From Bradyrhizobium huanghuaihaiense (GTDB lineage: Bacteria > Pseudomonadota > Alphaproteobacteria > Rhizobiales > Xanthobacteraceae), in assembly GCF_007830635.1 (NCBI RefSeq), contig NZ_VLLA01000010.1:208223-272222 (forward strand): DNA of 64,000 nt. The letters run 5' to 3'. This document shows positions 35,595 through 44,523 of the stretch, piece after piece. The position numbers were made by a program, and so were the translations under genes. The number at the start of each line of letters is the position of its first letter. Within the stretch, counting starts at the first letter, position 1. Under the pieces are notes generated by a model. It saw only the letters and a list, made by a program, of their open reading frames with translations. It was not told the DNA's origin and did no database searches.

Positions 35595-36268
35595 TCCAGG
35601 CTGCGATCTGATCGAGGCGCCCACTGCGTCCGAACGTAAGCAGCAATAGAAAAGATCAACGAAAACATTGAATCTCGTGCGGACTGACCACCATTATCGC
35701 TATTTGTACATGGGGTTTCGGTGGTCAAACGGTGGTCGAGTGCATCAACCGACTGTTGGAGCCCGCCTGAACAACGGGCGGATATGGACTGAGCATGAGG
35801 CCGGGGCGAAGACGGCCGACCTAGCTCGCAAGCACGGGGTCTCCGAAGCGACTAACCGCGGCCGGATGAAAGTTCGGTGGCAGGTCAGATATGATAGTGG
35901 ATCCGCCGCGCTCACCCATTCAACAAAACGACGGCTTATCGCACTATTGATTTGCTCTTGTACCACCGTCGATCGGTCGAGGGACATATCCGACCTGCTG
36001 AAGCGGGGCGGACACCCATGTGCCTGCAGCAAATGCGTTAGCAGTCACTCCTTGACATCTAGGACCGCAGTCCATCGGTCCAGATGCGGCCGGCGTCGAG
36101 TGCAAATCACTGCTCGAGGGCGTTTGCAACTCTCTGGGGCAGACCATTGCCGGGCTAGAAAAGGCTACGCTCCTGCCTTGAAACAGAAACAGACTCCATC
36201 TGCCTATAGGCACAGGCAGAGCGGTTCATTTGGCTCGGGTGCGAAACCCTTAAAAGGCGCCGATCGGG
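35595..36268. other. Decayed region with no intact gene
   Basis: About 670 bp downstream of the integrase. Apart from the IS3 OrfA fragment at 35788-35853, frames are short and of uneven codon use. I see no RNA gene. This is typical island debris. Confidence 0.5.
35788..35853 (+). pseudogene. IS3-family OrfA transposase fragment
   Basis: Twenty-two codons read EHEAGAKTADLARKHGVSEAT with flanks, matching the N-terminal helix-turn-helix of IS3/IS407-type OrfA proteins. Homology ends abruptly on both sides, with no OrfB and no terminal repeats visible. It is a relic of an older insertion. Confidence 0.75.
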
Positions 36269-36529
36269 TCAAAAATTGCCGGCGACCAGATCGTAAGAGC
36301 CCCTGGTACCGCGAACGTACACCTTGGCGGCGGCGGCGCATATCAAGTCCCGATTGGAATCGAAAGCGTGGAGAAGGCTCGACTCATCGTAACCGGTATC
36401 GGGTTGAATTCGCTTCAGCGCTTCTTCTTCGATGAAAAACGATGCCTCAATGGCGCTATCGTGTCCCCAGAACCGTACGGCACGCCGCGTGCGGTCGTAT
36501 GAACGGCTATGGTTTGGAAACTCGATCAT
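36269..36529 (-). CDS. DUF1488 family protein
   Basis: An 86-aa protein with the full DUF1488 pattern: FPNHSRSYDRTRRAVRFWGHD, then EEALKRIQPD, AFDSNRDLI and AAKVYVRGTRGSYDLVAGNF. It is of normal length. Function unknown. The ribosome site is weak. Confidence 0.85.
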   Translation of the reverse strand: MIEFPNHSRSYDRTRRAVRFWGHDSAIEASFFIEEEALKRIQPDTGYDESSLLHAFDSNRDLICAAAAKVYVRGTRGSYDLVAGNF

Positions 36530-36856
36530 GTGGCCGGAGCCGATCCGTTGTGGAAAGGTGACTTCCTTGCCTTGCCAGCTCGACGCGATTTACCTTTTGG
36601 ACGGCCGATCTGCGACCGCCCTTGCGAGCGACGGTGCCAAACCTGGCGCTGGAAGAGCGTTGAGGCGCCCGCAAACTCTTAGATGGCTACGTGGAAAGCG
36701 AACTACAATCCCGTTCGCCCTGTCACAGCAAATAGTTTCTGCCTGACCTCGCTATTCCGCGGACGGGCACTATATCTTGAATATCACCGCGTGCTTCCCG
36801 GCTGTTATCGGTGACTGAGAGCATCGTGCTCCCGCCGCGACCAAAAGGCGGTCAAT
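36530..36856. other. Intergenic stretch without a recognised gene
   Basis: About 330 bp between two small genes. Short frames only; no repeat or RNA feature seen. Confidence 0.45.
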
Positions 36857-36964
36857 ATGTCAAACATCTCAAAATTCGGACTGCGCGAGTGGCTGGTGCC
36901 GCCGGTCGTTCTGCCGATCTTCTTCGCGTTTGTGATCGCTGGTGCGGTGCTCATTCAATGGTAG
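36857..36964 (+). CDS. 35-aa single-helix membrane protein
   Basis: Starts MSNISKFGLREWLVPPVVLP and ends VLIQW; one hydrophobic helix from about residue 13 to the end. An AAGGCGG ribosome site lies 6 bases upstream. The LREWLVPP segment is reminiscent of tiny proteins in other Bradyrhizobium genomes; role unknown. Confidence 0.65.
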   Translation: MSNISKFGLREWLVPPVVLPIFFAFVIAGAVLIQW

Positions 36965-37103
36965 CCGCCCGCGGGCCGCAGCGGCGCAACTCTCTGAGAT
37001 CATGAAATTGCATCTCAACGGATAAAGGGATGCGGCAGCGAGACAGGAACCATAGAGGGGCGTGCCGATCATCGGTGCGCACCCACAGCAGCCGTGAGTC
37101 TCA

Positions 37104-37496
37104 ATGACGTTCGGTCCATCACGCGTTCCAGCCTTCGTTCTCGTCGTAGAAGACGAGATGGTGCTCCGCAGGCGCGCAGTTGGCATGGTGGAAGACGCCG
37201 GCTACACGCCGTTGGAAGCGCTGGATACCGACGAAGCCCTCGCAATCCTGAGCTCCAGATCCGACATCGCGCTCGTTTGCGCCGACATCCAGCTGCCGGG
37301 CAGCATAGACGGCATAGGCCTTGCGCACACCGTGCGTAGACGGTGGCCGGCAATCGACCTCATCCTGATGTCCGAGAAATTGAACCCGCCGAGCATCGAT
37401 CTTCCCCCTTGCAGCGAGTTCTATGGTAAGCCGCTCCAGGCTTGGCAGATCAAAGCTGGTATTCGTAGGATGATTGGCCACGCCCGAGGCGCGTGA
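37104..37496 (+). CDS. Orphan CheY-like receiver protein
   Basis: A 130-aa single receiver domain. The acidic pocket is VVEDE, the phosphoacceptor aspartate is in VCADIQLPGSIDG and the lysine is in FYGKPLQ. The switch region reads LILMSEK rather than the usual VSGH form. No output domain. It resembles the receiver at 52485-52859. Possible partners are the two histidine kinases of the island. Confidence 0.88.
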   Translation: MTFGPSRVPAFVLVVEDEMVLRRRAVGMVEDAGYTPLEALDTDEALAILSSRSDIALVCADIQLPGSIDGIGLAHTVRRRWPAIDLILMSEKLNPPSIDLPPCSEFYGKPLQAWQIKAGIRRMIGHARGA

Positions 37497-37572
37497 GAGG
37501 ACCCACCATCGTCCGGTCTCCGCGTCAAGCGGCCAGCGAGCAAGCTCTCACCTCTCGTCGATCGGCGGTACC

Positions 37573-38457
37573 ATGGCGATCTTCCTCGTCCGGCATATCA
37601 CGACATATCGGTACCGGCGCGCGGTCAGGCTCGGCCGACATCAATTAATGGCACGGCCGCGCGATAGTTTCGACCAGCGACTGATTGATTTCTCGCTCAA
37701 TGTGACGCCCGAGCCTTCTGAGGTGAGGTGGCTGCACGATGTCTTCGGGAATTGTGTTGCGCAGGTCGAGTTTGGCTGTGACAGCGACAATTTGCGATTC
37801 GAGTGTGTCATCAAGGTCGACCACACGCCGGAGAACGCGCCCGACTTCAGAATTGAGGACCACGCGAAGGACCATCCGTTTGCGTATCAGGCGGAGGAGG
37901 CGCCCGACCTGGCACCCTATGTTCAGAGATGGTTCTCAGACCCGGAAGACCATCTCGGCAGGTGGCTGGACACGTTTCTCGTGCGCGGGACCAGACGTTC
38001 TACCGGACAGGTCCTGATGACCCTCAATGAAGCAATCTCGGATGGCTTCGCCTACGACCGCCGCACGGCGCCAGGAACGCAAAGTCCTTCTACGACACTC
38101 GAACGCAGGAAGGGCACCTGCCGGGATTTTGCCGTCTTGATGATTGAAGCTGCGCGAAGCCTGGGCTTCGCCGCACGCTTTATCACCGGCTATATCTACG
38201 TACCGGATCGCGATGGTCCTGTCTGGCTGGGCGGGGGAGCCACCCATGCCTGGTGCCAGATCTACGTCCCCGGCTCCGGCTGGGTCGAGTTCGATCCGAC
38301 CAATGGAATCGTCGGAAACCGCGATCTGATCCGCGTGGCGGTGGCCAGAGTCCCAAGCCAGGCCATTCCCCTGTTCGGCACTTATTGGGGAGCTCGTGAG
38401 GACGAGCTTGGGATGGATGTGGACGTGAACGTCAAAACAGCGTCGGCTCTGTCGTAA
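37573..38457 (+). CDS. Transglutaminase-like cysteine protease family protein
   Basis: A 294-aa protein from ATG 37573. It has an N-terminal beta domain (FLVRHITTYRYRRAVRLGRHQ) and a C-terminal transglutaminase core with catalytic Cys in RRKGTCRDFAVLMIEAARSL, His in GGGATHAWCQIYVPG and Asp in WVEFDPTNG. All three residues are present. The family acts on proteins or peptides, often in peptidoglycan or protein processing. It is followed by a second family member. Confidence 0.88.
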   Translation: MAIFLVRHITTYRYRRAVRLGRHQLMARPRDSFDQRLIDFSLNVTPEPSEVRWLHDVFGNCVAQVEFGCDSDNLRFECVIKVDHTPENAPDFRIEDHAKDHPFAYQAEEAPDLAPYVQRWFSDPEDHLGRWLDTFLVRGTRRSTGQVLMTLNEAISDGFAYDRRTAPGTQSPSTTLERRKGTCRDFAVLMIEAARSLGFAARFITGYIYVPDRDGPVWLGGGATHAWCQIYVPGSGWVEFDPTNGIVGNRDLIRVAVARVPSQAIPLFGTYWGAREDELGMDVDVNVKTASALS

Positions 38458-38587
38458 TGTCGTTCAATGAAGAGGCAGGAACACGCCCCCCGCCAGCGCG
38501 TTGGAACTTCCGAACGCCGCGCTGTGTCGACAGGCATAATCGAGATCGAAGCAGCCGCGGCAATTTGTCGACTTTGGAGGACGCCGA

Positions 38588-39397
38588 GTGAAGATCCGGG
38601 TCGGCTATGAGATGATCTACGACTTTCCGCAGCCCACACCCATGATCATGGTCCTGGGCGTTCATTTCTCTCGGGCATCGGACGTCGTCGTGCCCGATTA
38701 TCTGACTACCACGCCTTCGGTTGCGATCGTCCCCTATCGTGACGGCTTCGGCAACTGGTGCAGCCGCATCGTTGCTCCAGCCGGCCGAATGCGCCTGGCG
38801 GCTGACGGGATGGTTCGCGACACCGGCTTGCCGGACGTCGTTATGCCCTCGGCTACCCAACACGCGGTCGAGGACTTGCCGGCAGAGACAATCGTATATC
38901 TGCTCGGCAGCCGCTATTGCGAAACCGATCATCTGTCCGATGTCGCGTGGAAACTTTTCGGGAAGGTCTCGCCCGGATGGGCCCGTGTTCAGGCGATCTG
39001 TGATTTCGTTCACAATCACATTCAATTCGGCTACGAACACGCGCGCGCAACCAAGACGGCCCGGGACGTCTTCAACGAAGGCAAGGGCGTTTGCCGAGAC
39101 TTCGCGCATCTGGCCATCACGTTCTGTCGCTGCATGAACATTCCCGCCAGATACTGCACCGGCTATCTCGGCGACATCGGCATGCCTCCCCCCTACGCCC
39201 CAGGAGACTTCGCGGGATGGTTCGAAGCCTACATCGGCGGACGTTGGTACACATTCGATCCACGCAACAACGTCCCCCGGATTGGACGTGTGCTGATCGC
39301 TCAAGGACGTGACGCGGCCGACGTGCCGATTACCCAGACGTTTGGCCCTAACACCTTGGTCAGCTTCAAGGTGTGGACCGACGAGATCCATTCGTGA
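38588..39397 (+). CDS. Transglutaminase-like protein, second paralogue with altered triad
   Basis: A 269-aa protein on the same plan. The Cys is present in NEGKGVCRDFAHLAITF and the Asp in RWYTFDPRNN. The position that carries His in the upstream gene (THAW) reads FAGW here. The subfamily may normally lack this His, so activity is uncertain. It begins 130 bp after the first gene and is probably co-transcribed; pairs like this are common in alphaproteobacteria. Confidence 0.85.
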   Translation: MKIRVGYEMIYDFPQPTPMIMVLGVHFSRASDVVVPDYLTTTPSVAIVPYRDGFGNWCSRIVAPAGRMRLAADGMVRDTGLPDVVMPSATQHAVEDLPAETIVYLLGSRYCETDHLSDVAWKLFGKVSPGWARVQAICDFVHNHIQFGYEHARATKTARDVFNEGKGVCRDFAHLAITFCRCMNIPARYCTGYLGDIGMPPPYAPGDFAGWFEAYIGGRWYTFDPRNNVPRIGRVLIAQGRDAADVPITQTFGPNTLVSFKVWTDEIHS

Positions 39398-39619
39398 GCA
39401 CAGGATGAAGTGAGGCTGAGCCCTGAATCGCTTCAGGAGAAATGATCCCGGACTTGCGACTCGACTTGACCGTACGAAAGCGAGTTGAGCTTCTGCCGGA
39501 ACGAATGTCGGTGTCGCAACTTGGTAAGGACGACCGGATGCAAACGCCCCCCACAGCATCCGAGGAAATGACGGCCTCATTGCGCCCCCACGCTCTGGGG
39601 CCGTCGCTTGGGAGCCTCT

Positions 39620-40297
39620 CTAGTCGCGCTCTCTGAGCACGGGCTTCTCGTGCAACACCGCACTCAACAACGAGTTGTGGACCTCGATGTGGCCATTATA
39701 GCTGATGAGCCCCAACCTTCGAAATTTGTTCATAAAATAGCTGACCCGCGATCGCGTGGTCCCGATCATCTCAGCCAGTGTCTCCTGATTGATGCTCGCA
39801 CTGATCGGCTGCGGACTGCCTTCCTTGCCGAAATTCGCGAGCAGCAACAGCAGGCGAGCCAGCCTCCGTTCGCTGGAATTGAATAGCTGGTCGATCAGGT
39901 CCTCCTCGATCCGGCTGTTTCGGGTCAACAGATACGAAATGAACAGCTGGGAGAATTTCGGCTCTTCACGGATAGCCGACATCATCGCTTCTTTGGTTAT
40001 CGACGTGATGACGCAATCTTCCATCGCCGTTGTCGTCGCGATCCGCAGAGGATGACCATTCATGCATCCCTCGCCGAAGAACTGACCGGGCTCGAGAATG
40101 GCGACGACTGCCTCCTTGCCCTGCTCCGAAACGACCGTCAGCTTGACCTTGCCGCTTTGAATGTAGAACACCGAGTCAGCAGCGTCGCCCTGCTGAAACA
40201 CATGCTGGTTCTTGCGAAACGTCAGAATGGCTTTGCCGGCGCCCACCTTGCCGAGAAAATGTTGGGGATCGAACGTGTCCTTGGACGGCTTCGCCAC
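39620..40297 (-). CDS. Crp/Fnr family transcriptional regulator
   Basis: A 225-aa regulator. The cyclic-nucleotide-type beta roll (VFQQGDAADSVFYIQSGKVK, AILEPGQFFGEGCM) is followed by the dimer helix and winged helix (INQETLAEMIGTTRSRVSYF). There is no N-terminal cysteine cluster, so it is not an FeS Fnr. The fold suits a small-molecule or redox signal. Promoter and target are not obvious. Confidence 0.92.
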   Translation of the reverse strand: MAKPSKDTFDPQHFLGKVGAGKAILTFRKNQHVFQQGDAADSVFYIQSGKVKLTVVSEQGKEAVVAILEPGQFFGEGCMNGHPLRIATTTAMEDCVITSITKEAMMSAIREEPKFSQLFISYLLTRNSRIEEDLIDQLFNSSERRLARLLLLLANFGKEGSPQPISASINQETLAEMIGTTRSRVSYFMNKFRRLGLISYNGHIEVHNSLLSAVLHEKPVLRERD

Positions 40298-40782
40298 GCG
40301 TGGACTCCTTTGAATCGACCAAACTTGTTCGCTTCGATCGGCTGCCAGGGAACGGCTTTCTTGACCAAGCGACGAACGGTTGCTCCTTGCCGGCCAGACC
40401 TTGCGGCAGCGGCCCTATTGGGCAGAATTTACTCCCTGATTGTTCGCAATTCTAGGGAAGAGCCACTTTCCAAAGGGCGCGGCTCATTGCGCGCCCATCA
40501 GCAGGCATTCTCGGGCGAAGCGACGGTCGCCCTGCGCGTGGCACGACTTTACGATTGAGCATGGAAGTATGCCGACCCGGCGGCACGACGCGCTGGTCAA
40601 TATAGCTCACCATGGAGTTAGGCAGCGCCCGAACTCCTTGCGGGCCCTGCTTTGCACCCCCTCGCTATTCGACGCTTCCATACCCATATCCTGTGTGTCT
40701 GATCGGACCATTGGGCCAATTGAGTGCAACGCCCCGCGACAGGCTGCCGGCCTGAATAGGTCGCCGACAACAGGAGGATTCC
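40298..40782. other. Intergenic stretch between divergent genes
   Basis: About 485 bp. It should contain the promoter of the Crp gene (minus) and of the 123-aa gene (plus). No frame here is convincing and no clear Crp/Fnr-type palindrome is seen. Confidence 0.4.
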
Positions 40783-41154
40783 ATGCCACTTGCGCACTTT
40801 CGAATCGATGAAGGACCGCACACGATGGACGGGCTCCGACTCATTGCACGGGATGGGAACAAGCAGGTCGAGGCATTCATGAGCCGGAAGGTGATGGACG
40901 TCTGGGCAGAATCCGTCGAGCATCTTGGAGGACGTCAAAGTCTTTTCCGAGATCAATACAATGCGCTTGGCAGACTGAACCTCCCCGCACTTCAACGGAT
41001 TGTGCGCGCGAAATACGAGCGAGGTGCCGCGTTCAACCGCCAACATCCCTTCGTGGAGGTCCTGTTCTCTGACATTTCCGAAAGTGGCGAGACCTTGGAT
41101 CTAAGTGAACTGGTTCGAGAAGCATTACCCCCGGCATTTCATAGGCTGGCCTAA
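40783..41154 (+). CDS. 123-aa hypothetical protein, loosely DUF1488-like
   Basis: Has an AGGAGG ribosome site. The sequence pattern LIARDGNKQVEAFMSRKVMD, then NLPALQRIVRAKYERG, vaguely follows the DUF1488 order (IxREAL...IAxxKYxRG) seen intact at 36269-36529, but the match is weak. Soluble, no signal peptide. Function unknown. Confidence 0.7.
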   Translation: MPLAHFRIDEGPHTMDGLRLIARDGNKQVEAFMSRKVMDVWAESVEHLGGRQSLFRDQYNALGRLNLPALQRIVRAKYERGAAFNRQHPFVEVLFSDISESGETLDLSELVREALPPAFHRLA

Positions 41155-41265
41155 CATCCTGAAGGCAGGCAGCGACCGAAGCGTACGCTTCCGGCTCGCC
41201 GGATTCAGCACATTTACTTGCGAGTGAGCAATATTGACCAGCAAGGCGACAAGCCAGGTTTCAAT

Positions 41266-41496
41266 ATGACTTGCGTAGCCCTCGGTGAGGGAAAGTCAGC
41301 GCGCCGCCTGGCCATGGTCATGCCGTCACTTCTGTGCAAGCGAACAGACAAACAAATCGGCTACAGCGTCTCGCAACTCGTTCAATTGCGCCATCAGATG
41401 CTCCGGTTTGCTCGGACGCTCCCGCCGGGACCTGACCGGAATCAGCGGCGGCAAATCGCATCTTCCTTGCGAAGCCTTGCCAGACGCAAGCGGTGA
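41266..41496 (+). CDS. Small basic hypothetical protein
   Basis: A 76-aa protein from ATG 41266; a TTG at 41218 is an alternative. The end, LRFARTLPPGPDRNQRRQIA, resembles the LPPGIERDQ region of the 65-aa protein at 52015-52212, so the two share a small family motif. Highly basic C-terminus. Role unknown. Confidence 0.5.
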   Translation: MTCVALGEGKSARRLAMVMPSLLCKRTDKQIGYSVSQLVQLRHQMLRFARTLPPGPDRNQRRQIASSLRSLARRKR

Positions 41497-41716
41497 ACCG
41501 GCTGTCCCTGATGACGAAGTCAAGCATTGCAAGGCAAGATAAAGTTGGGGGCCGCCGGCTCGTTGCCAGCCGTGCCAGGCGCGGTTCGACAAGCGGGCGA
41601 TGCGCCTTACATCGGACGAGGAACGTACGGAGCGCAAGCGTCGACGGACAAGAGGCCCGAATCTCGCCCCGGGGGGCTCGACCGCTTCGACCGGCCGAGG
41701 AAAAGGAGTGGTTCAG

Positions 41717-42070
41717 ATGATGGTGCCAGTGAAAACCGAGGAGTTACCTGCGGGCGTGTTCGTGCTGGAGATCGATGGCCAGCCGATCTTAGCGCTCATG
41801 GCTGCCACGCTTTTCCAGGCCAGAGAACTCGGCCAGGAGCAATGGCTCCTAGAGGACTTGAAGCGAATGACGCTCGGACACAGACCGCTTTGGGATGGGA
41901 CGTCTCCGATTAGGGTGCGTCGCGCCGATCCAGCAGAAGAAGTGTATTACGTCGACGCGAAGACGGAGAGAGCTGCGGACGACTCGCCTTTGGTCTATCT
42001 GGTTCGGCGCGACGATGAAGCGGATGCAAGTGGAGCCGTCACTCGTGGCACATTTCCGCCCAGGAGATGA
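41717..42070 (+). CDS. 117-aa hypothetical protein
   Basis: Starts at ATG 41717 with an AAGGAG site upstream (frame open further left without a good start). Soluble and acidic; opens MMVPVKTEELPAGVFVLEID. Nothing I recognise. Confidence 0.65.
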   Translation: MMVPVKTEELPAGVFVLEIDGQPILALMAATLFQARELGQEQWLLEDLKRMTLGHRPLWDGTSPIRVRRADPAEEVYYVDAKTERAADDSPLVYLVRRDDEADASGAVTRGTFPPRR

Positions 42071-42543
42071 TATCGAGATGGCGTGGGGTCTCGTCGGTCA
42101 AGCGACATTGGGCGCGCCATGACAATGGCTGAGACGTCATCAGTGTGAACAGCAGTCAACTACAGCATCCCAGATGCACCGCCTCGAGATCGAAGATGTG
42201 ACTTTCGGACGTGGAGTGGATCGACAGTTCGCAGGACGCGCCTCGCGCGTCGCCAGTCGCGGGCTCTGATCTCGCCAGATCATTCTATTGAAGCGCGGCC
42301 AGCTTCCCGCTGGAACTGTCCCGGCGTTGGGGCCGTTCGAGATTGCATCAGATGGCTCGAGCGATATCCGGCAGCTGGTCATCTACACGGGTAGGAAATC
42401 ATGATGTTCCTAATGGTTCTGATCTGGGCGACGCAGAACCGAGACGCTGCCCTGGAGCCAAAGCTCGACGAGTGCTCCTGGCCAGGGCCGCATTGCGCTT
42501 AGCAAAGATAGAAAACTGCACGATGATGCGTAAGGGAGGCTTT
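42071..42543. other. Gap with a possible interrupted small gene
   Basis: Contains a frame starting at ATG 42174 that reads MHRLEIEDVTFGRGVDRQ, meets one TGA at 42267-42269, then continues open to TGA 42402-42404 (LLKRGQLPAGTVPALGPFEI). The final ATGA overlaps a 33-aa frame at 42401-42502. It may be a small gene broken by one nonsense change. No RNA feature seen. Confidence 0.3.
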
Positions 42544-43338
42544 ATGGCAAATGTAACCGAACGGAATAACGTTCACGTTCGTGGCGCGGGCGACCGGGCG
42601 ATGGTCTTCGCCCACGGCTTCGGGTGCGATCAGAACATGTGGCGGTTCGTGGCTCCGGCGTTTGAAAGGGACTTCAGGACGGTTCTATTCGACCACGTCG
42701 GCGCCGGCGGATCCGATCTGTCGGCCTATGACTGGGCCAAGTATTCAACCTTATCCGGTTACGCCGACGACGTGGTCGAAATCGGCGCCGAGCTAGGTTT
42801 GAAGGATTGCGTCTTCGTCGGGCATTCCGTCAGCAGCATGATCGGCGTGCTGGCGGCGCGACAAGCGCCAGGCAGGTTCGGCAAGCTCGTGCTCATCGGC
42901 CCTTCAGCCCGCTACATCGACGACGAAGGATATGTTGGCGGGTTCAGTGCCGAGCAGATCGGTGAATTGCTCGCGCTTCTCGAATCCAACCACATGGGTT
43001 GGTCAACACAGATTGCGCCGATGATCATGGGCAATCCCGACCGCCCGGAACTCGGTCAGGAGCTCACGAACAGCTTCTGCCGCACGGACCCCGATATTGC
43101 CAAAGCGTTCGCCCGTGTGACTTTCACCTCCGACAACCGCAAGGATCTCGCGGAAGTTTCCGTTCCAGTCCTCGTCCTCCAATGCAAGGAGGACATCATC
43201 GCCTCCCAGGAGGTCGGCGATTTCGTTGCCCGTAGTATCCCCGGCGGTCGAATGATCGTCCTGAACGCGACCGGGCATTGCCCGAACCTCAGTGCGCCCG
43301 ACGAGGTCATCGCGGCGATTCGAGCCTTCGTCTCGTGA
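42544..43338 (+). CDS. RsbQ-like alpha/beta hydrolase (KAI2/D14 superfamily)
   Basis: A 264-aa hydrolase from ATG 42544 (GGGAGG site). Compared with Bacillus RsbQ from memory, long stretches agree: FGCDQNMW, FDHVGAGGSDLSAYD, the nucleophile elbow VFVGHSVSS (S95), NPDRPEL, LQCKEDIIAS (D217) and ATGHCPNLS (H245). The catalytic triad is complete. RsbQ acts with the PAS-phosphatase RsbP in energy stress sensing, and its fold is that of plant karrikin/strigolactone receptors. The gene is joined by a GTGA overlap to a PAS histidine kinase, so it probably produces or binds that kinase's signal. Confidence 0.92.
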   Translation: MANVTERNNVHVRGAGDRAMVFAHGFGCDQNMWRFVAPAFERDFRTVLFDHVGAGGSDLSAYDWAKYSTLSGYADDVVEIGAELGLKDCVFVGHSVSSMIGVLAARQAPGRFGKLVLIGPSARYIDDEGYVGGFSAEQIGELLALLESNHMGWSTQIAPMIMGNPDRPELGQELTNSFCRTDPDIAKAFARVTFTSDNRKDLAEVSVPVLVLQCKEDIIASQEVGDFVARSIPGGRMIVLNATGHCPNLSAPDEVIAAIRAFVS

Positions 43339-44456
43339 GCGTCTCCGGTCCAGACTTCGAGGACATGGTCAACAACGCCCCGTGCGGGTACGTCACCCTG
43401 CACCCGAACGGCCGCATTGAGCATGTCAACCCGACCTTGCTGGCGTGGAGCGGGCACCCGGCAGACCAGATGGTCGGCAAGCGTTTCACCGATTTCCTGA
43501 CCATGCCAGGCCGCATCTACTACGAAACTCATATCGCGCCGCTGCTGCGGATGCAGGGCTTCTTCAACGAATTCGCTATCGACATGGTGACCGCTGCCGG
43601 TGAGCCGCTCCACATGATCGCCAACGCGAACGAGCGCCGCGATGCGGATGGAAAGCTGCTGCTGATCCGTCTTGCGTTGATCAAGGCGACCGACCGACGG
43701 CGCTACGAACAGGAGCTCCTCGCCGGCCGAGAATTGGCCATTGCTGCCGAAAGGGCGACCCAAGAAGTGCTGCTGCTCGAGCACGAAACCTCCGAACTGC
43801 GGGAACAGTTCATCGCCGTACTTGGTCACGATCTTCGCAATCCTCTCGCCTCCATCAGCGCTGGCGCGAGACTTCTCGGCCGTACCGTGCAGAATGAGAA
43901 GGAGCAGCAGATCGTCGCCATGATGCAGACGACGGTCATGCGCATGGCCTCGATGATCGACAACGTCCTCGACTTTGCACGCGGTCGTCTGGGCGGCGGC
44001 ATTACCCTGGAATACGATGCGAAAGGACCGCTGGAGCCCGTCCTTGCCCAGGTGATCGACGAACTGAGGCTGGCTTCGCCCGGTCGCGTCATCGAATTCG
44101 AGTTTGCCGTCGACGGGCCGGTAAACTGCGATCGCATCCGCATCGGCCAGCTCCTTTCCAACCTGCTCGGCAACGCCGTGACGCATGGCACGGCCAACAA
44201 GCCCATCACCGTTCACGCCGAGACGCGAAATGGATTGTTCGAGCTCTGGGTCGCCAATGCCGGTGAGGCTATTCCGCAAACGGTGATGGACAAGCTGTTC
44301 GAACCGTTCTTCCGCGGCAAGGCCCGTGCGAGCAAGCAAGGGCTTGGACTTGGGCTGTACATCGCCTCGCAGATCGCAAAGGCGCATGGGGGCGCATTGA
44401 CCGTCGCATCGACACCCGCGGAGACCCGCTTTAGTTTCTCAATGCCGCTGGCGTAA
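43335..44456 (+). CDS. PAS-domain sensor histidine kinase coupled to RsbQ-like hydrolase
   Basis: A 373-aa kinase starting at GTG 43335 inside the end of the hydrolase gene. Residues about 10-118 form a PAS domain (NAPCGYVTLHPNGRIEHVNP), 122-158 a coiled-coil linker, then HisKA with H165 in VLGHDLRNPLASIS, and HATPase boxes (LLGNAVTHG, GLGLGLYIASQIAKAHGG). No membrane segments, so cytoplasmic. No receiver gene is adjacent; orphan receivers at 37104 and 52485 are possible partners. It occupies the place of RsbP in the Bacillus pair. Confidence 0.92.
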   Translation: MSVSGPDFEDMVNNAPCGYVTLHPNGRIEHVNPTLLAWSGHPADQMVGKRFTDFLTMPGRIYYETHIAPLLRMQGFFNEFAIDMVTAAGEPLHMIANANERRDADGKLLLIRLALIKATDRRRYEQELLAGRELAIAAERATQEVLLLEHETSELREQFIAVLGHDLRNPLASISAGARLLGRTVQNEKEQQIVAMMQTTVMRMASMIDNVLDFARGRLGGGITLEYDAKGPLEPVLAQVIDELRLASPGRVIEFEFAVDGPVNCDRIRIGQLLSNLLGNAVTHGTANKPITVHAETRNGLFELWVANAGEAIPQTVMDKLFEPFFRGKARASKQGLGLGLYIASQIAKAHGGALTVASTPAETRFSFSMPLA

Positions 44457-44523
44457 CATGCATGCTGCAATGGCCGCCTTTCGACGGCGCGGTCCTCAAT
44501 CTTCTCCCGAGAGCGACACCGGA

